The notes beneath the pieces were generated by a model. The model made no database searches. It saw nothing but the letters and a program-made list of their open reading frames with translations, and was not told the DNA's origin. 64,000 nt of DNA from Paractinoplanes rishiriensis (lineage in GTDB: Bacteria; Actinomycetota; Actinomycetes; Mycobacteriales; Micromonosporaceae). Below, in pieces: positions 36,137-45,300 of this stretch; position 1 is the first letter of the stretch, and each line of letters opens with the position of its first letter. The translations under genes were made by a program, and so were the position numbers. The stretch spans positions 27,362 to 91,361 of the forward strand of contig NZ_BOMV01000092.1 in NCBI RefSeq assembly GCF_016862375.1. Direction: 5' to 3'.

Positions 36137-38596
36137 ATGACGCAGTTGGCGAGTGCAGGCGGGGACACCTCGGCCGATTTCGACTCCGGTGGCGGCGGTG
36201 AGACGGTTGCGCCGCAGCCGTACGAGCTGAGCGACGCCGAGGGGCCGCTGAGCCGGGCCGAGCTGGAGGCCGTCGACGCCTGGTGGCGGGCGGCGAACTA
36301 CCTGTCGGTCGGACAGATCTATCTCAGGGACAACCCGCTGCTCCGAGAGCGGCTGTCACCGGAGCACATCAAGGCCCGGTTGCTCGGGCACTTCGGTACG
36401 GTGCCCGGACTGAACCTCGTGTGGGTCCACGCCAACCGGCAGATCGTCGCCCGCGAGCTGGATGCGGTGTTCGTGGCAGGCCCTGGTCACGGCGGACCGG
36501 GCCCGAACGCGTGCGCCTGGCTGGAGGGCACCTACTCGGAGCTCTACAGCCACATCTCCCGGGACGCCCGGGGGATGAAGGCGCTTTTCGCCCAGTTCTC
36601 CGCACCGGGCGGTGTGCCAAGCCACTGTGCGCCGGAGACCCCCGGGTCCTTCCACGAAGGAGGCGAGTTGGGGTACTCGTTGCTGCACGCGTACGGCGCC
36701 GCGCTGGACAACCCCGCACTGACCGTCTTCTGCGTCATCGGCGACGGCGAGGCAGAGACCGGACCGCTGGCGGGCAGCTGGCACGCCAACAAGTTCCTCA
36801 ACCCGGCCCGCGACGGCGCGGTGCTGCCAATTCTGGCGCTGAACGAGTACAAGATCGCCAACCCGACCATCTTCGCCCGCATCCCCGAGGAAGAGCTGCT
36901 GCAGCTGATGCGCGGCAACGGCTACGCTCCGCAGATCGTCGCCGGCGACGATCCGGCCACGGTGCACCAGCGGTTCGCAGCCGTCCTCGACGACTGTCTG
37001 GAACGGATCGCCGGAATACAGCAGGCCGCACGAAACGGCGGCGACGACAGCCGGCCAGCGTGGCCGATGATCGTGCTGCATACCCCGAAGGGCTGGACCT
37101 GTCCACCCATTGTGGACGGACAGCAGGTCGAGGGCACGTTCCGGGCCCATCAGGTACCGCTTCCCGCCGCCCGCTCGGACGAGTCGCACCGGCACGTCTT
37201 GGAGCAGTGGCTGCGCTCGTACCGTCCCGAGGGGCTGTTCGACGACGACGGCCGGCCGGTCGCCGGGATCCGGGACGCCGCGCCGACCGGCGACCGGCGG
37301 ATGAGCGCCAACCCAGCGACCAACGGCGGCGTCCCGCTGCGTGACCTGCGGCTGCCGGATTGGCGCGATTACGGCGTCGACGTGAAGGCGCCGGGCGGCA
37401 CGCAGCACGAGGCCACCCGCGTGCTCGGCGGCTGGCTGCGCGACGTCACCGCGGCGAACCCGAGGAACTTCCTGACTTTCGCCCCCGACGAACTGGCCAG
37501 CAACCGGCTGCAGGACATCCTCGAGGTCACCGGCCGCAACTGGCAGGCGGAGATCGCGAAGACCGACGAGAAGCTCGACCCGCACGGCCGAGTCATCGAG
37601 GTGCTCTCCGAGCACATGTGCCAGGGCCTGCTGGAGGGCTATCTACTCACCGGCCGGCACGGGCTGTTCACCTGCTACGAGGCGTTCATTCACATCGTCG
37701 ACGCGATGTTCAACCAGCACGCCAAGTGGCTGCAGGCCGCCGCGGAGGTGCCGTGGCGCCGACCCATCGCCAGCCTGAACTACCTGCTGTCCTCGCACGT
37801 CTGGCGCCAGGACCACAACGGCTTCACCCACCAGGACCCCGGCTTCCTCGACGTGGTGATGAACAAGCAACCCAGCATCGTGCGGATCTACCTGCCGCCA
37901 GACGCCAACACCCTGCTGTCCACCTACGCCCACTGCCTGCGCTCGCGGCACTACGTCAACGTCGTGGTGTCCGGCAAGCAGCCGCAAGCCGACTGGCTCT
38001 CCGTCGAGGACGCCGTGCTGCACTGCGCCCGCGGCCTCGGCATCTGGCAGTGGGCGGGCAACCACGACGAGCGTGGCACGCTACCTGACGTAGTGCTGGC
38101 CTGCGCCGGCGACGTACCGACGCTGGAGACCCTGGCCGCTGCGGCTATCCTCCGCGAACGGCTGCCCGACCTGCGGGTCCGGGTGATCAACGTGGTCGAC
38201 TTGATGCGATTGCAACCGGAGACCGAACACCCACACGGGCTGCCGGACCGCGAGTTCGACACGCTGTTCACCACCGACCGGCCGGTGATCTTCGCGTTCC
38301 ACGGATATCCATGGCTGATTCACCGCCTGACCTACCGGCGTACCAACCATCCGAACCTGCACGTGCGCGGATACAAGGAGAAGGGCACCACGACCACCCC
38401 GTTCGATATGGTCATGCTCAACGACCTCGACCGGTACCACCTGGTCGTTGACGTCATCGACCGGGTGTCCTCGCTCGGCCCGCGGGCGGCGGGGCTGCGG
38501 CAGGAGATGATCGACGCGCGGCTGGCCGCCCGTGCCTACACCCGCGAGCACGGCGCCGACCTCCCGGAGGTAGCGAACTGGACATGGCCCGGGTGA
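36137..38596 (+). CDS. xfp: xylulose-5-phosphate/fructose-6-phosphate phosphoketolase
   Basis: An 819-residue thiamine-diphosphate enzyme that splits xylulose-5-P or fructose-6-P with phosphate to give acetyl phosphate. Motifs: AANYLSVGQIYLRDNPLL, GHFGTVPGLNLVWVHANR, FVAGPGHGGPG, the ThDP site IGDGEAETGPLAGSWHANKFLNP, LALNEYKIANPT, SSHVWRQDHNGFTHQDPGF and GYKEKGTTTTPFDM near the end. Length and motifs are complete. A non-family N-terminal extension of about 25 residues (GGDTSADFDSGGGGETV) is present; ATG 36137 follows GGAAGG. With G6PDH it would give a phosphoketolase route to acetyl phosphate, useful when respiration is limited. Monocistronic. Confidence 0.94.
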   Translation: MTQLASAGGDTSADFDSGGGGETVAPQPYELSDAEGPLSRAELEAVDAWWRAANYLSVGQIYLRDNPLLRERLSPEHIKARLLGHFGTVPGLNLVWVHANRQIVARELDAVFVAGPGHGGPGPNACAWLEGTYSELYSHISRDARGMKALFAQFSAPGGVPSHCAPETPGSFHEGGELGYSLLHAYGAALDNPALTVFCVIGDGEAETGPLAGSWHANKFLNPARDGAVLPILALNEYKIANPTIFARIPEEELLQLMRGNGYAPQIVAGDDPATVHQRFAAVLDDCLERIAGIQQAARNGGDDSRPAWPMIVLHTPKGWTCPPIVDGQQVEGTFRAHQVPLPAARSDESHRHVLEQWLRSYRPEGLFDDDGRPVAGIRDAAPTGDRRMSANPATNGGVPLRDLRLPDWRDYGVDVKAPGGTQHEATRVLGGWLRDVTAANPRNFLTFAPDELASNRLQDILEVTGRNWQAEIAKTDEKLDPHGRVIEVLSEHMCQGLLEGYLLTGRHGLFTCYEAFIHIVDAMFNQHAKWLQAAAEVPWRRPIASLNYLLSSHVWRQDHNGFTHQDPGFLDVVMNKQPSIVRIYLPPDANTLLSTYAHCLRSRHYVNVVVSGKQPQADWLSVEDAVLHCARGLGIWQWAGNHDERGTLPDVVLACAGDVPTLETLAAAAILRERLPDLRVRVINVVDLMRLQPETEHPHGLPDREFDTLFTTDRPVIFAFHGYPWLIHRLTYRRTNHPNLHVRGYKEKGTTTTPFDMVMLNDLDRYHLVVDVIDRVSSLGPRAAGLRQEMIDARLAARAYTREHGADLPEVANWTWPG

Positions 38597-38729
38597 GCGG
38601 GGACACGTCTATCGGCTGAGCCACGCAGCGGACCAGCTCAACGCAGTAAATCAGCGATTCGCCCGCCGAGTACCGTACACATGCTCAGACTCATGTCGGC
38701 ATGAGAGATGACATGCATCGGCCGAGTTC

Positions 38730-38857
38730 GGTCGGTGGGTTGGGTCGAGCTTCCCCCGTTCGTGGCCTTGACGAACAGGTGTTGGGGGAAGCCTCCTCAG
38801 CTCAGACGCAGATTTCTGCGTGGGACATCGAGTGTCGCGGAGCGTGAGGAGGCTCCT
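38730..38857 (+). ncRNA. structured non-coding end of the IS110 element, candidate bridge RNA
   Basis: Upstream of the transposase a long hairpin can be drawn. GCTTCCCCC (38749-38757) pairs with GGGGGAAGC (38784-38792). Inside it, GTTCGT pairs with ACGAAC, leaving a 7-base loop (GGCCTTG) and a 7-base bulge (AGGTGTT). IS110-family elements are known to carry a bridge RNA in this non-coding end, whose internal loops pair with target and donor DNA. The position and the stem with unpaired loops fit; transcription and boundaries are not shown. Confidence 0.45.
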
Positions 38858-39925
38858 ATGTCGATCGTAGGTGGCGTCGATATTTATCGGAAGCAGTTGA
38901 CCTTCGATTGGGTGGACGAGCAGAACGGGAAGTGGGAACGCGGGCGGATCGTCCCGGCGGACCGGGAGCGGCTGGCCGGCTGGCTGACCCGGTTCGATTC
39001 GACGGTCGAGGTGGCCTTCGCGTTCGAGGGCTGCACCGGCTGGCGGTACGTGGCCGAGGAGATGGCCCGGGCCGGGGTGGTCGCGCATCTGGCCGAGCCG
39101 GCGGACACAGCGGCGTTGCGGGGCCGTAAGCGGCGGGCCAAGACCGACAAGGCCGATGCGAAACTGCTGCGGGAGCTACTCGCGTCCGGGCGGCTGCCGC
39201 AGTGTTACATCCCACCCACGCAGGTGCTGGAGTGGCGGGCCATGTTGGAGCTCTACCAAGACCTGCGCGGTCAGCACACCGCGTGGGCGCAACGGATCCA
39301 GGCGGTCTGTTTCCACCAGGGCACGACTGCGCCCGGGCAGGCCGGGATCGTCCGCGGGGACCGGGCCCGGCTCAAGGCGATCGTGGACGAGCAGCTGACG
39401 GTCTCCGGCAGGTTGCAGGTCAACACTGCGCTCGGCCTCATGGACACCCTTGCCGATCATCTCGACCGGCTCCGCCGGCGGCTGCTGTCCACCGCCCGCG
39501 GCGTCCACGGCGCCCGGGTGCTGATGCACGAGATCTACGGGGTCGGGCCGCTGAGCTCCCTCGCCTTGTGCGCCTGGCTCGGTGGTGCCGACCGGTTCTC
39601 CTCCTCGCGCAAGGCGGTCCGGTTCGTCGGCCTGGACATCACCGTGCACTCCTCCGACGGCAAACGCAGCCCCGGCCGGCTGTCGCGGCAGGGCCCGCCG
39701 GTGTTGCGGTGGCTGTTGTTCGAGGCCGCGAAGACCTCCGCCCGCGCGTGCGCGCCCGGCCACGACTACTACACCGCCGTGCGGGACCGGTACGACGCGA
39801 ACCGGGCCTGCCTGTCCCAAGCACGCCGGATCGTCCGGCACGCCACCCATCTGCTCACCGAGCTGGGTGACGACGCGTTCACCATCGTCGCCCAGCCGCC
39901 GACGCCCACGACCATCGCCCGCTGA
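38858..39925 (+). mobile_element. IS110-family transposase
   Basis: A 355-residue transposase/recombinase. The N-terminal RuvC-like DEDD domain has GGVDIYRKQLTFDWVD, FEGCTGWRYVAEEM and KTDKADAKLLREL (D, E and DxxD acids). The C-terminal Transposase_20 domain has EIYGVGPLSSLALCAWLGG and HSSDGKRSPGRLSRQGPPVLRWLL with the conserved serine. ATG 38858 has GTGAGGAGG seven bases upstream; the frame is open 50 codons earlier but passes through the structured non-coding end. IS110 elements lack long terminal inverted repeats, so the right boundary is not defined; it is probably within ~100 bases of the stop. Confidence 0.92.
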
Positions 39926-40355
39926 ACCGCTGCACCGTACCGGCCGGCGAGGACCGGCAGCCCGACGTCACCGATGACGGGCAACCACCGCGGCCAGCTC
40001 CCCCCGCGCCCTTGTCAGCCCGCGCCACCACCGCCCACCACGGAGGCGGTAACCACGCGGACGGCCAAGAGAGACTGAGCGGCCGCACCCCGGCAGGGGG
40101 CCACCCGATCAATCATCTTGTCGCGGACGACAATCCCGTCCGACGGCCATAGGTAAGGCTGGCTGCCACCCCGCCACCCCACACACCCGCAGCGCCAGCG
40201 AGCGAACATCCCAACCCACTGGAGCCGCCACCAACAACGAAACCTTCGCCCCCAACCACCCGGAACTCGCCAACGAGTCGCGAGGCGATTCACTCTCTGC
40301 CTAAACCCACCAAAGCAGAACAAAATTACCTATAGACAAGAGGAAGCATGCAGGT
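39926..40355. other. region between two insertion sequences
   Basis: Holds the right end of the IS110 element (not resolvable) and about 300 bases without a recognisable gene. A small perfect hairpin CGTCA-CCGA-TGACG is at 39966-39979. The rest is proline/arginine-type low-quality sequence in all frames. Confidence 0.4.
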
Positions 40356-40372
40356 AAGGGCGGTCCGTGGGG

Positions 40373-40780
40373 TTATGCCGGTTTCTCGGCGAGGATGAAT
40401 AGGCCTGGTTGGCTCTCGGTTAGGATTTGCCGGTTTACCAGGCGTTTCAGCTTGGCGCGGATGCCTTCGGTGTCCTTGGGTTCGGTGCCGATACCCAAGG
40501 CAAGGCAGACGTCTTTTGCGCGCAGGGCGCCGCGGTCGGCAGTGAACACGGCGAGGATCTGCTGGTAGGGCTCGCTGATGACGGCCGGCTCGGGTGCGGT
40601 CACCTCGTTCTCGAGGATTTTGGTCAGTGTCTGGCGGGTGGTCGCGAGGTCGGCCAGCTCGCACTCGATGGCGGCCACCTCGGCGGCGAGCTTGGCCTGC
40701 TGCTCGCGTAACTCGTCGCGGGCAGTGCTGGCGGCGGCTTCGCGGGCGGCGATCAGGTCGAGAATGGTCGCGGTGTTCAC
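40373..40780 (-). CDS. IS-associated accessory protein
   Basis: A 135-residue protein: an N-terminal coiled coil (about residues 5-55, ILDLIAAREAAASTARDEL then EQQAKLAAEVAAIECELADL) and a C-terminal winged-helix-like part (SEPYQQILAVFTADRGALRA, KDVCLALGIGTEPKDTEGIR, AKLKRLVNRQIL). The latter resembles small DNA-binding proteins often annotated next to actinomycete IS5 transposases. The stop overlaps the left terminal repeat of the element and the start lies six bases after the transposase stop, so it belongs to the IS. Its role in transposition is unknown. Confidence 0.7.
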   Translation of the reverse strand: MNTATILDLIAAREAAASTARDELREQQAKLAAEVAAIECELADLATTRQTLTKILENEVTAPEPAVISEPYQQILAVFTADRGALRAKDVCLALGIGTEPKDTEGIRAKLKRLVNRQILTESQPGLFILAEKPA

Positions 40781-40786
40781 GCCGGC

Positions 40787-41611
40787 TCACCGCCAGGACG
40801 GTGTGCTGGTGCCGGTCAGCCGGCGCACGAGGTTGGCTGCTGAGGCCCACAGGGTGCGTGACACCGACGATTCGGGGCGGCTCTCGTACTCACGGGCCAG
40901 GCGGCGGTGCAGCATCAACGTGCCGTTGACCTGTTCGACCACCCACCGCTTCGCGATCGGCACGAATCCGCGCGTGGTGTCGGATCGCCTGACCACCTCG
41001 ACATCGACGCCCAGCAGCGCGCCGTGGATGCCCAGATCGTGCTTGAACCCGGCGTCCACCCACGCCCGGGTGACGGTCGGGGTGTACTCGACGACCTTGT
41101 CCAGCAGGCGGACGCCGATCACGGTGTCGGTCACGCTCGCGGCGGTCACCACCACCGCGATGATCAACCCGAGCGCGTCGACGGCCAGCCCGCGTTTACG
41201 GCCGTGGACCTTCTTACCGGCGTCGTTACCGGTCGTCGCGGCCGGGACGTGGTTGGCGGCGCGGACCGACTGGGTGTCCAGCACGACCGCGGACGGATCC
41301 TCCCGGCGGCCTGCCTTTTCCCGTGCCTGACAGCGCAGCAGATCGTGGATGGCCTGGTCGGTGCCGTCGTCACGCCACAACGCGAAGTAGTAATAGGTCG
41401 CGGACTTCGGCGGCAGGTCATGCGGCAGATACGCCCACTGACAACCGGTCCGGTTCTGATAGAAGATCGAGTTCACGATCTCCCGCAGCTCATAGCGGCC
41501 CTGATGCCCCGACACCGACGGATGCCGGGCCTTCCAGGCGTCCAGGAACGGGCCGACCACCGCCCATTGCTCGTCGGTGAGATCACTGGGATACGCCTTG
41601 CGTTCGCCCAT
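40787..41611 (-). CDS. IS5-family DDE transposase
   Basis: A 274-residue transposase. The N-terminal DUF4096-like domain is YPSDLTDEQWAVVGPFLD and NSIFYQNRTGCQWAYLPHDLPPKSATYYYF. The DDE catalytic acids are in VVLDTQSVRAA, AWVDAGFKHDLG and RWVVEQVNGTL. KVHGRKRGLAVDALGL is the usual DNA-contact strand. The length is complete for the single-frame IS5 group. ATG 41611 (MGERKAYP) is used; the frame is open 16 codons earlier but the match starts here. It is cut by no frameshift, so the element could be active. Confidence 0.9.
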   Translation of the reverse strand: MGERKAYPSDLTDEQWAVVGPFLDAWKARHPSVSGHQGRYELREIVNSIFYQNRTGCQWAYLPHDLPPKSATYYYFALWRDDGTDQAIHDLLRCQAREKAGRREDPSAVVLDTQSVRAANHVPAATTGNDAGKKVHGRKRGLAVDALGLIIAVVVTAASVTDTVIGVRLLDKVVEYTPTVTRAWVDAGFKHDLGIHGALLGVDVEVVRRSDTTRGFVPIAKRWVVEQVNGTLMLHRRLAREYESRPESSVSRTLWASAANLVRRLTGTSTPSWR

Positions 41612-41972
41612 GACCAGCTCAACCCACGCGCCTGCCAGTCGGGCATCGGCACAGCTCAAAGGTCACGACATCGAGCGATGACGAACTACGGAAAGCTCAC
41701 AAACCGCCCTCTGAGCGCTGCGGTGCTCAAGGCGGTCCCAAGTCACCGCGCCGGGCAAAGGCGAAACGACGATCGCGTCGCAGGTGAGCTTCGCATCTGT
41801 TGATGCGCGAACCGAGCGTCGCAGAGCAGAGGCAGACCGTCGCAGTCTGAAGCGACCCTCCGTAGGGTGTGGTGAACGATCGCGACCGACAGCGTGAATG
41901 GTGGAGCAACTCGAGACCAGCCGCCTGCCCGGACTGTACTTCGTGGCGGTGGATGCGCTGTGATCTTCAAGG

Positions 41973-42485
41973 TCACCAGCACGGATCCTCATCGTGAGGG
42001 CTTCCTGCCGGTGGCGAGAGATGTCGACCGAGTAACCCGGCGAGTTCCACCTCGACGCACTGCGACCATCGAACGCCGAGTAAACCCAAACCGGGCACGG
42101 CAGGACACGCTGAGGACGCAGCGTCTGGCCGGCTATCCGCGACGCGCCGCTGGGCGATCTCTTCGATCCACGCGATGACATCAGTGTCCGGATCGACATG
42201 GCAGCCGGCGAGCCACCACACCTCGACGAAGGTGCCCGCGAGAATGGCCGCAGCCCGATCTGGGTCCGACATCTGACGGCGCAAACGGCGCGTCACCTCA
42301 CCTGAACACCAGTCGAAGAGCTCGACGAACGCGTCACGATCATCGTCGGCGATCCGTCGGATCAGCCATCGCAGCCGGTCCGGACCGTCAGGCGGGCCGG
42401 GCGGCGCGGACTCCGGCAGGCGGGCGGACGAAGGCAGAGCACTGCGACGAGTCGACGCTGACACCAAGACCCCCGGAATGCGCAT
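41973..42485 (-). CDS. sigma-70 region 2-like protein, lacking region 4
   Basis: A 170-residue protein whose middle resembles ECF sigma factor region 2: RLRWLIRRIADDDRDAFVELFDW, EVTRRLRRQMSDPDRAAAILAGTFVEVW, WLAGCHVDPDTDVIAWIEEIAQRRV. No region 4 helix-turn-helix follows: the last ~50 residues are unrelated. Such short region-2-only proteins are common in Actinoplanes-type genomes; whether they bind RNA polymerase is unknown. ATG 42485 has no good ribosome site, and GTG a few codons in is possible. The C-terminus may have been altered by an old frameshift. It is divergent from the next region. Confidence 0.55.
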   Translation of the reverse strand: MRIPGVLVSASTRRSALPSSARLPESAPPGPPDGPDRLRWLIRRIADDDRDAFVELFDWCSGEVTRRLRRQMSDPDRAAAILAGTFVEVWWLAGCHVDPDTDVIAWIEEIAQRRVADSRPDAASSACPAVPGLGLLGVRWSQCVEVELAGLLGRHLSPPAGSPHDEDPCW

Positions 42486-42937
42486 GAGGACACACGTGCG
42501 CCGCCGGGGTCTGGAGCGACAAAACGCGAGCACGGGGCTCACGCCACCCGAATACGTTACGACATCACCGACACGCACAGTAGGGGTCGCCCCGAACGAG
42601 CGACGAACGCCGACCCTCCACTCATCCGACCATCACCGCCACGGACAGTCGGCAATGCGGCGAGCCAGCGTGGGTGATTCACAGTGATCATTAGCTTGTG
42701 GTCCGACCCGCGTGCAAATAGACGAAAGTGCCTCTCTGGCAGGGGAAACCTGTGATTGCGACAACTACAGGTTTCTCTCCAAGGGCGCATTTCCGGCGTG
42801 CTGTCTACGGCGTGGTCGAAGGATCTGCGGGTCACCGCGGACGGAACGGGTGTGGTGTCGCATGTCGCGCTGCGTTACTGCGGACGCTCGCGGATCGGGC
42901 CGGTCTGACCTGGGCGCTGTGGCCGTGTTGACGCGGA
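42486..42937. other. intergenic region with a strong hairpin
   Basis: No gene is recognisable. GAAACCTGT (42745-42753) and ACAGGTTTC (42767-42775) form a perfect 9-bp inverted repeat with a 13-base loop, in locally AT-richer DNA. It could terminate transcription from either side or be an operator. Confidence 0.45.
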
Positions 42938-43237
42938 GTGGCGTGTACCCGGTCCAAGACCGGGGCCGGGGCCGGGGCCTGGTCGGTGTGGAGCTCCAGG
43001 ACCGTGAGCCGGGACCTCGACTCGAACGTCATCGCGCTGCCGCCGGGTCGGGCTATCGACGCCCACACCGGACCGGACCTCGACGTTCTCATCCACGTCC
43101 TGGCCGGCAGTGGCAAACTGGCGACCGAACTCGGCACGGTCGAGCTCACACCCGGTGTCCTGCTGTGGCTGCCACGTCGCACGCGCCGAGGCTTCACCGC
43201 CGGCGTCGGCGGCCTGCGCTACCTGACCGTGCACTAG
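42938..43237 (+). pseudogene. cupin-domain protein, cut by a stop codon and fused to the next relic
   Basis: The frame reads SRDLDSNVIALPPGRAIDAHTG, DLDVLIHVLAGSGKLATELG, VELTPGVLLWLPRRTRRGFTAG and LRYLTVH: the single conserved cupin barrel of small actinomycete cupins (P-G-x-x-x-x-x-H-x-G ... G-x-x-x-x-P). The TAG at 43235-43237 replaces what looks like a glutamine codon, since RRQALLL continues in an adjoining frame. The first ~20 codons are low-quality, with no ribosome site. If translated it would be a 75-80-residue cupin, nearly complete; it may be functional or dead. Confidence 0.5.
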
Positions 43238-43624
43238 CGCCGGCAGGCGCTGCTGCTCGACACCAGCGAACAGGCGTACAGATCGCTACTCGACCGGGTC
43301 CGCGAAAAACTCTCCGGACTGCGCGGATCCGCCGCCTATCCGCCGCTGTTCAGAGCACTTCTCGACGAAAGCCGCGCGGCACTGCCGGACGCCCGCGAGC
43401 TGCATGTGGACCCGCACGACGCCGACCTCGCGACGTCCATGGCCGGTGACCTGCGCGTGGTCGCCGTCCTCGACACCTGGGGAGGATTGGAACTGGCCGG
43501 TGACGACGGCCGGACCATCCGCAACACCCTCGAGGAGCGCCTTGCCAACGCAGACCTCGAACTGCGTGGACGGTTCGGCCGGCGGCGGGACACGGGCCTG
43601 CCAACAGAACCGGCGGACGTCTGA
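43238..43624 (+). pseudogene. V/A-type ATPase subunit E relic (C-terminal part)
   Basis: Directly after the cupin stop the frame reads RRQALLLDTSEQAYRSLLDR, VREKLSGLRGSAAYPPLFRAL, LDESRAALPDARELHVDPHD and DTWGGLELAGDDGRTIRNTLEER. This is the C-terminal globular domain of V/A-type ATPase subunit E, the peripheral stalk, with its L-x-L-x-x-x-x-G-R-x-x-x-x-N-T-L-E-x-R signature. The N-terminal helix and a start codon are missing. It ends TGATG, overlapping the subunit C frame, so the original operon order E-C is preserved. Confidence 0.75.
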
Positions 43625-44716
43625 TGTTAGGGACCCGCCGCGCCGATTTCGACTACGGCAACACCCGGCTGCACGCCCGCAAGGGTGAACTGCTCGACAA
43701 CGCCGCCTACCAAAACCTACTCGGAACGGACATCGACGGTCTGCTCAACGCGCTCGCGGACACGCCGTACGCGCCGCGCGGCGAGGCGGCGGGGCCAGCC
43801 GGCGGACTCCAGCGCCTCCACCTGGCGATCCGGTCGCGGCTGGCCACCTCGCTGGAGGAGATGCGCTGCTTCTACTCCGGGCCCGCCCGGAATCTGGTCG
43901 ATGCCCTGCTCTCCCGTTTCGACATCCAGAACGTCATCTCGGTGCTGCGCGCGGGGGCACGCCCGCAGACACCGGTCGACGACGCACCGGACGCGTTCGT
44001 GCCGGTCGGCTGGCTCGTCGAACCGCTGGTCAGCGAGATTCTGCGCCCGCGGGAGATCACCGGTGTCGTCGACCTGCTCGCTCAGCGGACGCCCGATCGC
44101 GAACAGGCCGATGTGCTGCGTACCGCGTTGGGCGAGTACGAACGCACCGGCGATTTGGCCGCACTGGAGCGGCACGTCGCCGTCGACCACGCGGCACGCC
44201 TGGCCGACCGGCTCGCCTCGGCGGGAAGGGACGCCGCTACCCTGCTCCGGTTCGGCCAGCGGGAGATCGACGAGCACAACCTGGTCGACGCCCTGCGGCT
44301 ACGCGACGCGATCGCGTCCGGCGCTCAGGGCACCGTACCCGCGGCGGACTTGACGCTCGCCGGCGGCACGATCCCGGCCGCGACCCTGGCAGCGGTCGTG
44401 GCCGCCGCCTACGCCGGCAGCGGTCGTCGCGACCGTGGGCCGGCTCGCCGGAGGGACATGGCGGGCCGCGCTCGAACGATGGGCGGCGACCAGCGACCTG
44501 CACGCTCTGCAACGCACGTTCGAGCGCGCCGCCATCGCCGACACGACCGCGCTGTTCGTCACCGGAGATCCGCTCGGAATCGACATCCCGCTCGCCTTCA
44601 CCACTGCCATCGAGGTCGAAGCCCGGAACCTGCGCCTGCTCGGGGAGGCAGCCGTGCGCGGCATCGCACCCGAACTCGTGCGCGTCGAGCTGGTCTGGCC
44701 CCAGGAGCCGAGATGA
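43624..44716 (+). pseudogene. V/A-type ATPase subunit C, frameshifted
   Basis: From ATG 43624 the frame gives FDYGNTRLHARKGELLDNAAY, EMRCFYSGPARNLVDALLSRFDIQN and VISVLRAG, the V-ATPase subunit C/AC39 fold that joins stator and rotor. Near 44420 the protein continues in another frame: AVVATVGRLAGGTWRAALER, TALFVTGDPLGIDIPLAFTT, EVEARNLRLLGEAAVRGI and a terminal ELVWPQEPR at 44716. One frameshift thus breaks an otherwise full-length (~340-residue) gene. ATP-synthase/ATPase catalytic subunits A and B are absent here. Confidence 0.8.
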
Positions 44717-44743
44717 GCCGCCTGCTCGTTCTGACGACACGCG
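44713..44743 (+). pseudogene. first ten codons of V/A-type ATPase subunit F
   Basis: ATG 44713 overlaps the end of subunit C (ATGAG) and reads MSRLLVLTTR, a typical start of subunit F. The match ends at about 44743, where an unrelated leftward G6PDH relic begins. The V-ATPase operon is therefore truncated inside its third gene. Confidence 0.55.
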
Positions 44744-44744
44744 G

Positions 44745-45090
44745 CGTTCGGCGCAGCACCAGCCGGACCTCGGTGACCCGCTCCGGCAGCGCCTTGCCCG
44801 CTCGCAGGAAGATCGGCACCCCGGACCACCGCCAGTTGTCAACCTCCAAACACAACGCGACGAACGTCTCGGTACCCGAGCCGCCGCGACGCCGGGCACG
44901 TCGATGTACCCGTCGTACTGCCCGCGCACGTAGTGCCGTGGATCGGCCGCGGGTATCGCCGCGAACACCTCGGCCTTCCTGTCCCGCAGTTCATCGCCAG
45001 TGGCGCCGGCCGGTGGCTCCATCGCGACCAGCGCGAGTACCCGCAGCAGGTGAGTTTGCACCACTTTGCGACGCTGCCGGTTGCACTGCC
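44745..45090 (-). pseudogene. glucose-6-phosphate dehydrogenase relic
   Basis: The reverse strand gives VVQTHLLRVLALVAMEPPAG, RDRKAEVFAAIPAADPRHYV, RGQYDGYIDVPGVA, then after a frameshift near 44880 CLEVDNWRWSGVPIFLRAGK and ALPERVTEVRLVLRRTPR. This is the central part of a G6PDH different from the one at 16305 (its counterpart there reads HVLSLLAMEPPAS and FRLRTGKALRQ). Both the NADP domain and the C-terminus are gone. It is joined in frame to a GH15 relic upstream. Confidence 0.8.
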
Positions 45091-45300
45091 GGACGGCGCC
45101 GCGATGCAACGGCGAACCGGCGTCTCGGATGGCGAGGGCGGCTTGAATGAGTGCGGCGTGGGTCAGCGTCTGCGGGTAGTTGCCGAGGTGGGCGCCGGTC
45201 GCGGGGTCAATTTCTTCGGCGTAGAGGCCGAGCGGGCTGGCGTGCTCGAGCAGCGTCTGGAACAGCTGGAGCGCTTCGGGCTGGCGCCCGGGTCGCCGGG
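45091..45300 (-). pseudogene. GH15 glucoamylase/trehalase-like C-terminal relic
   Basis: Reverse strand: RQPEALQLFQTLLEHASPLG, LYAEEIDPATGAHLGNYPQT, LTHAALIQAALAIRDAG. The E-E-x-D-P-x-T-G-x-x-x-G-N-x-P-Q-x-x-x-H motif is the end of the (alpha/alpha)6 barrel of GH15 enzymes and holds the catalytic base region. Only ~55 codons survive. The frame runs on without a stop into the G6PDH relic, making an in-frame chimaera of two unrelated enzymes. Confidence 0.75.

Larger units (their letters stand above)
40356..41711 (-). mobile_element. IS5-type insertion sequence with accessory gene
   Basis: Imperfect terminal inverted repeats bound the element: AAGGGCGGTCCGTGGGGTT at 40356-40374 and, read on the other strand, GAGGGCGGTTTGTGAGCTT at 41711-41693 (14 of 19 match). 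Between them lie a DDE transposase and a small accessory gene, both leftward and six bases apart. Total ~1356 bp. No clear target duplication was found, so the ends could be off by a few bases. Confidence 0.65.
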
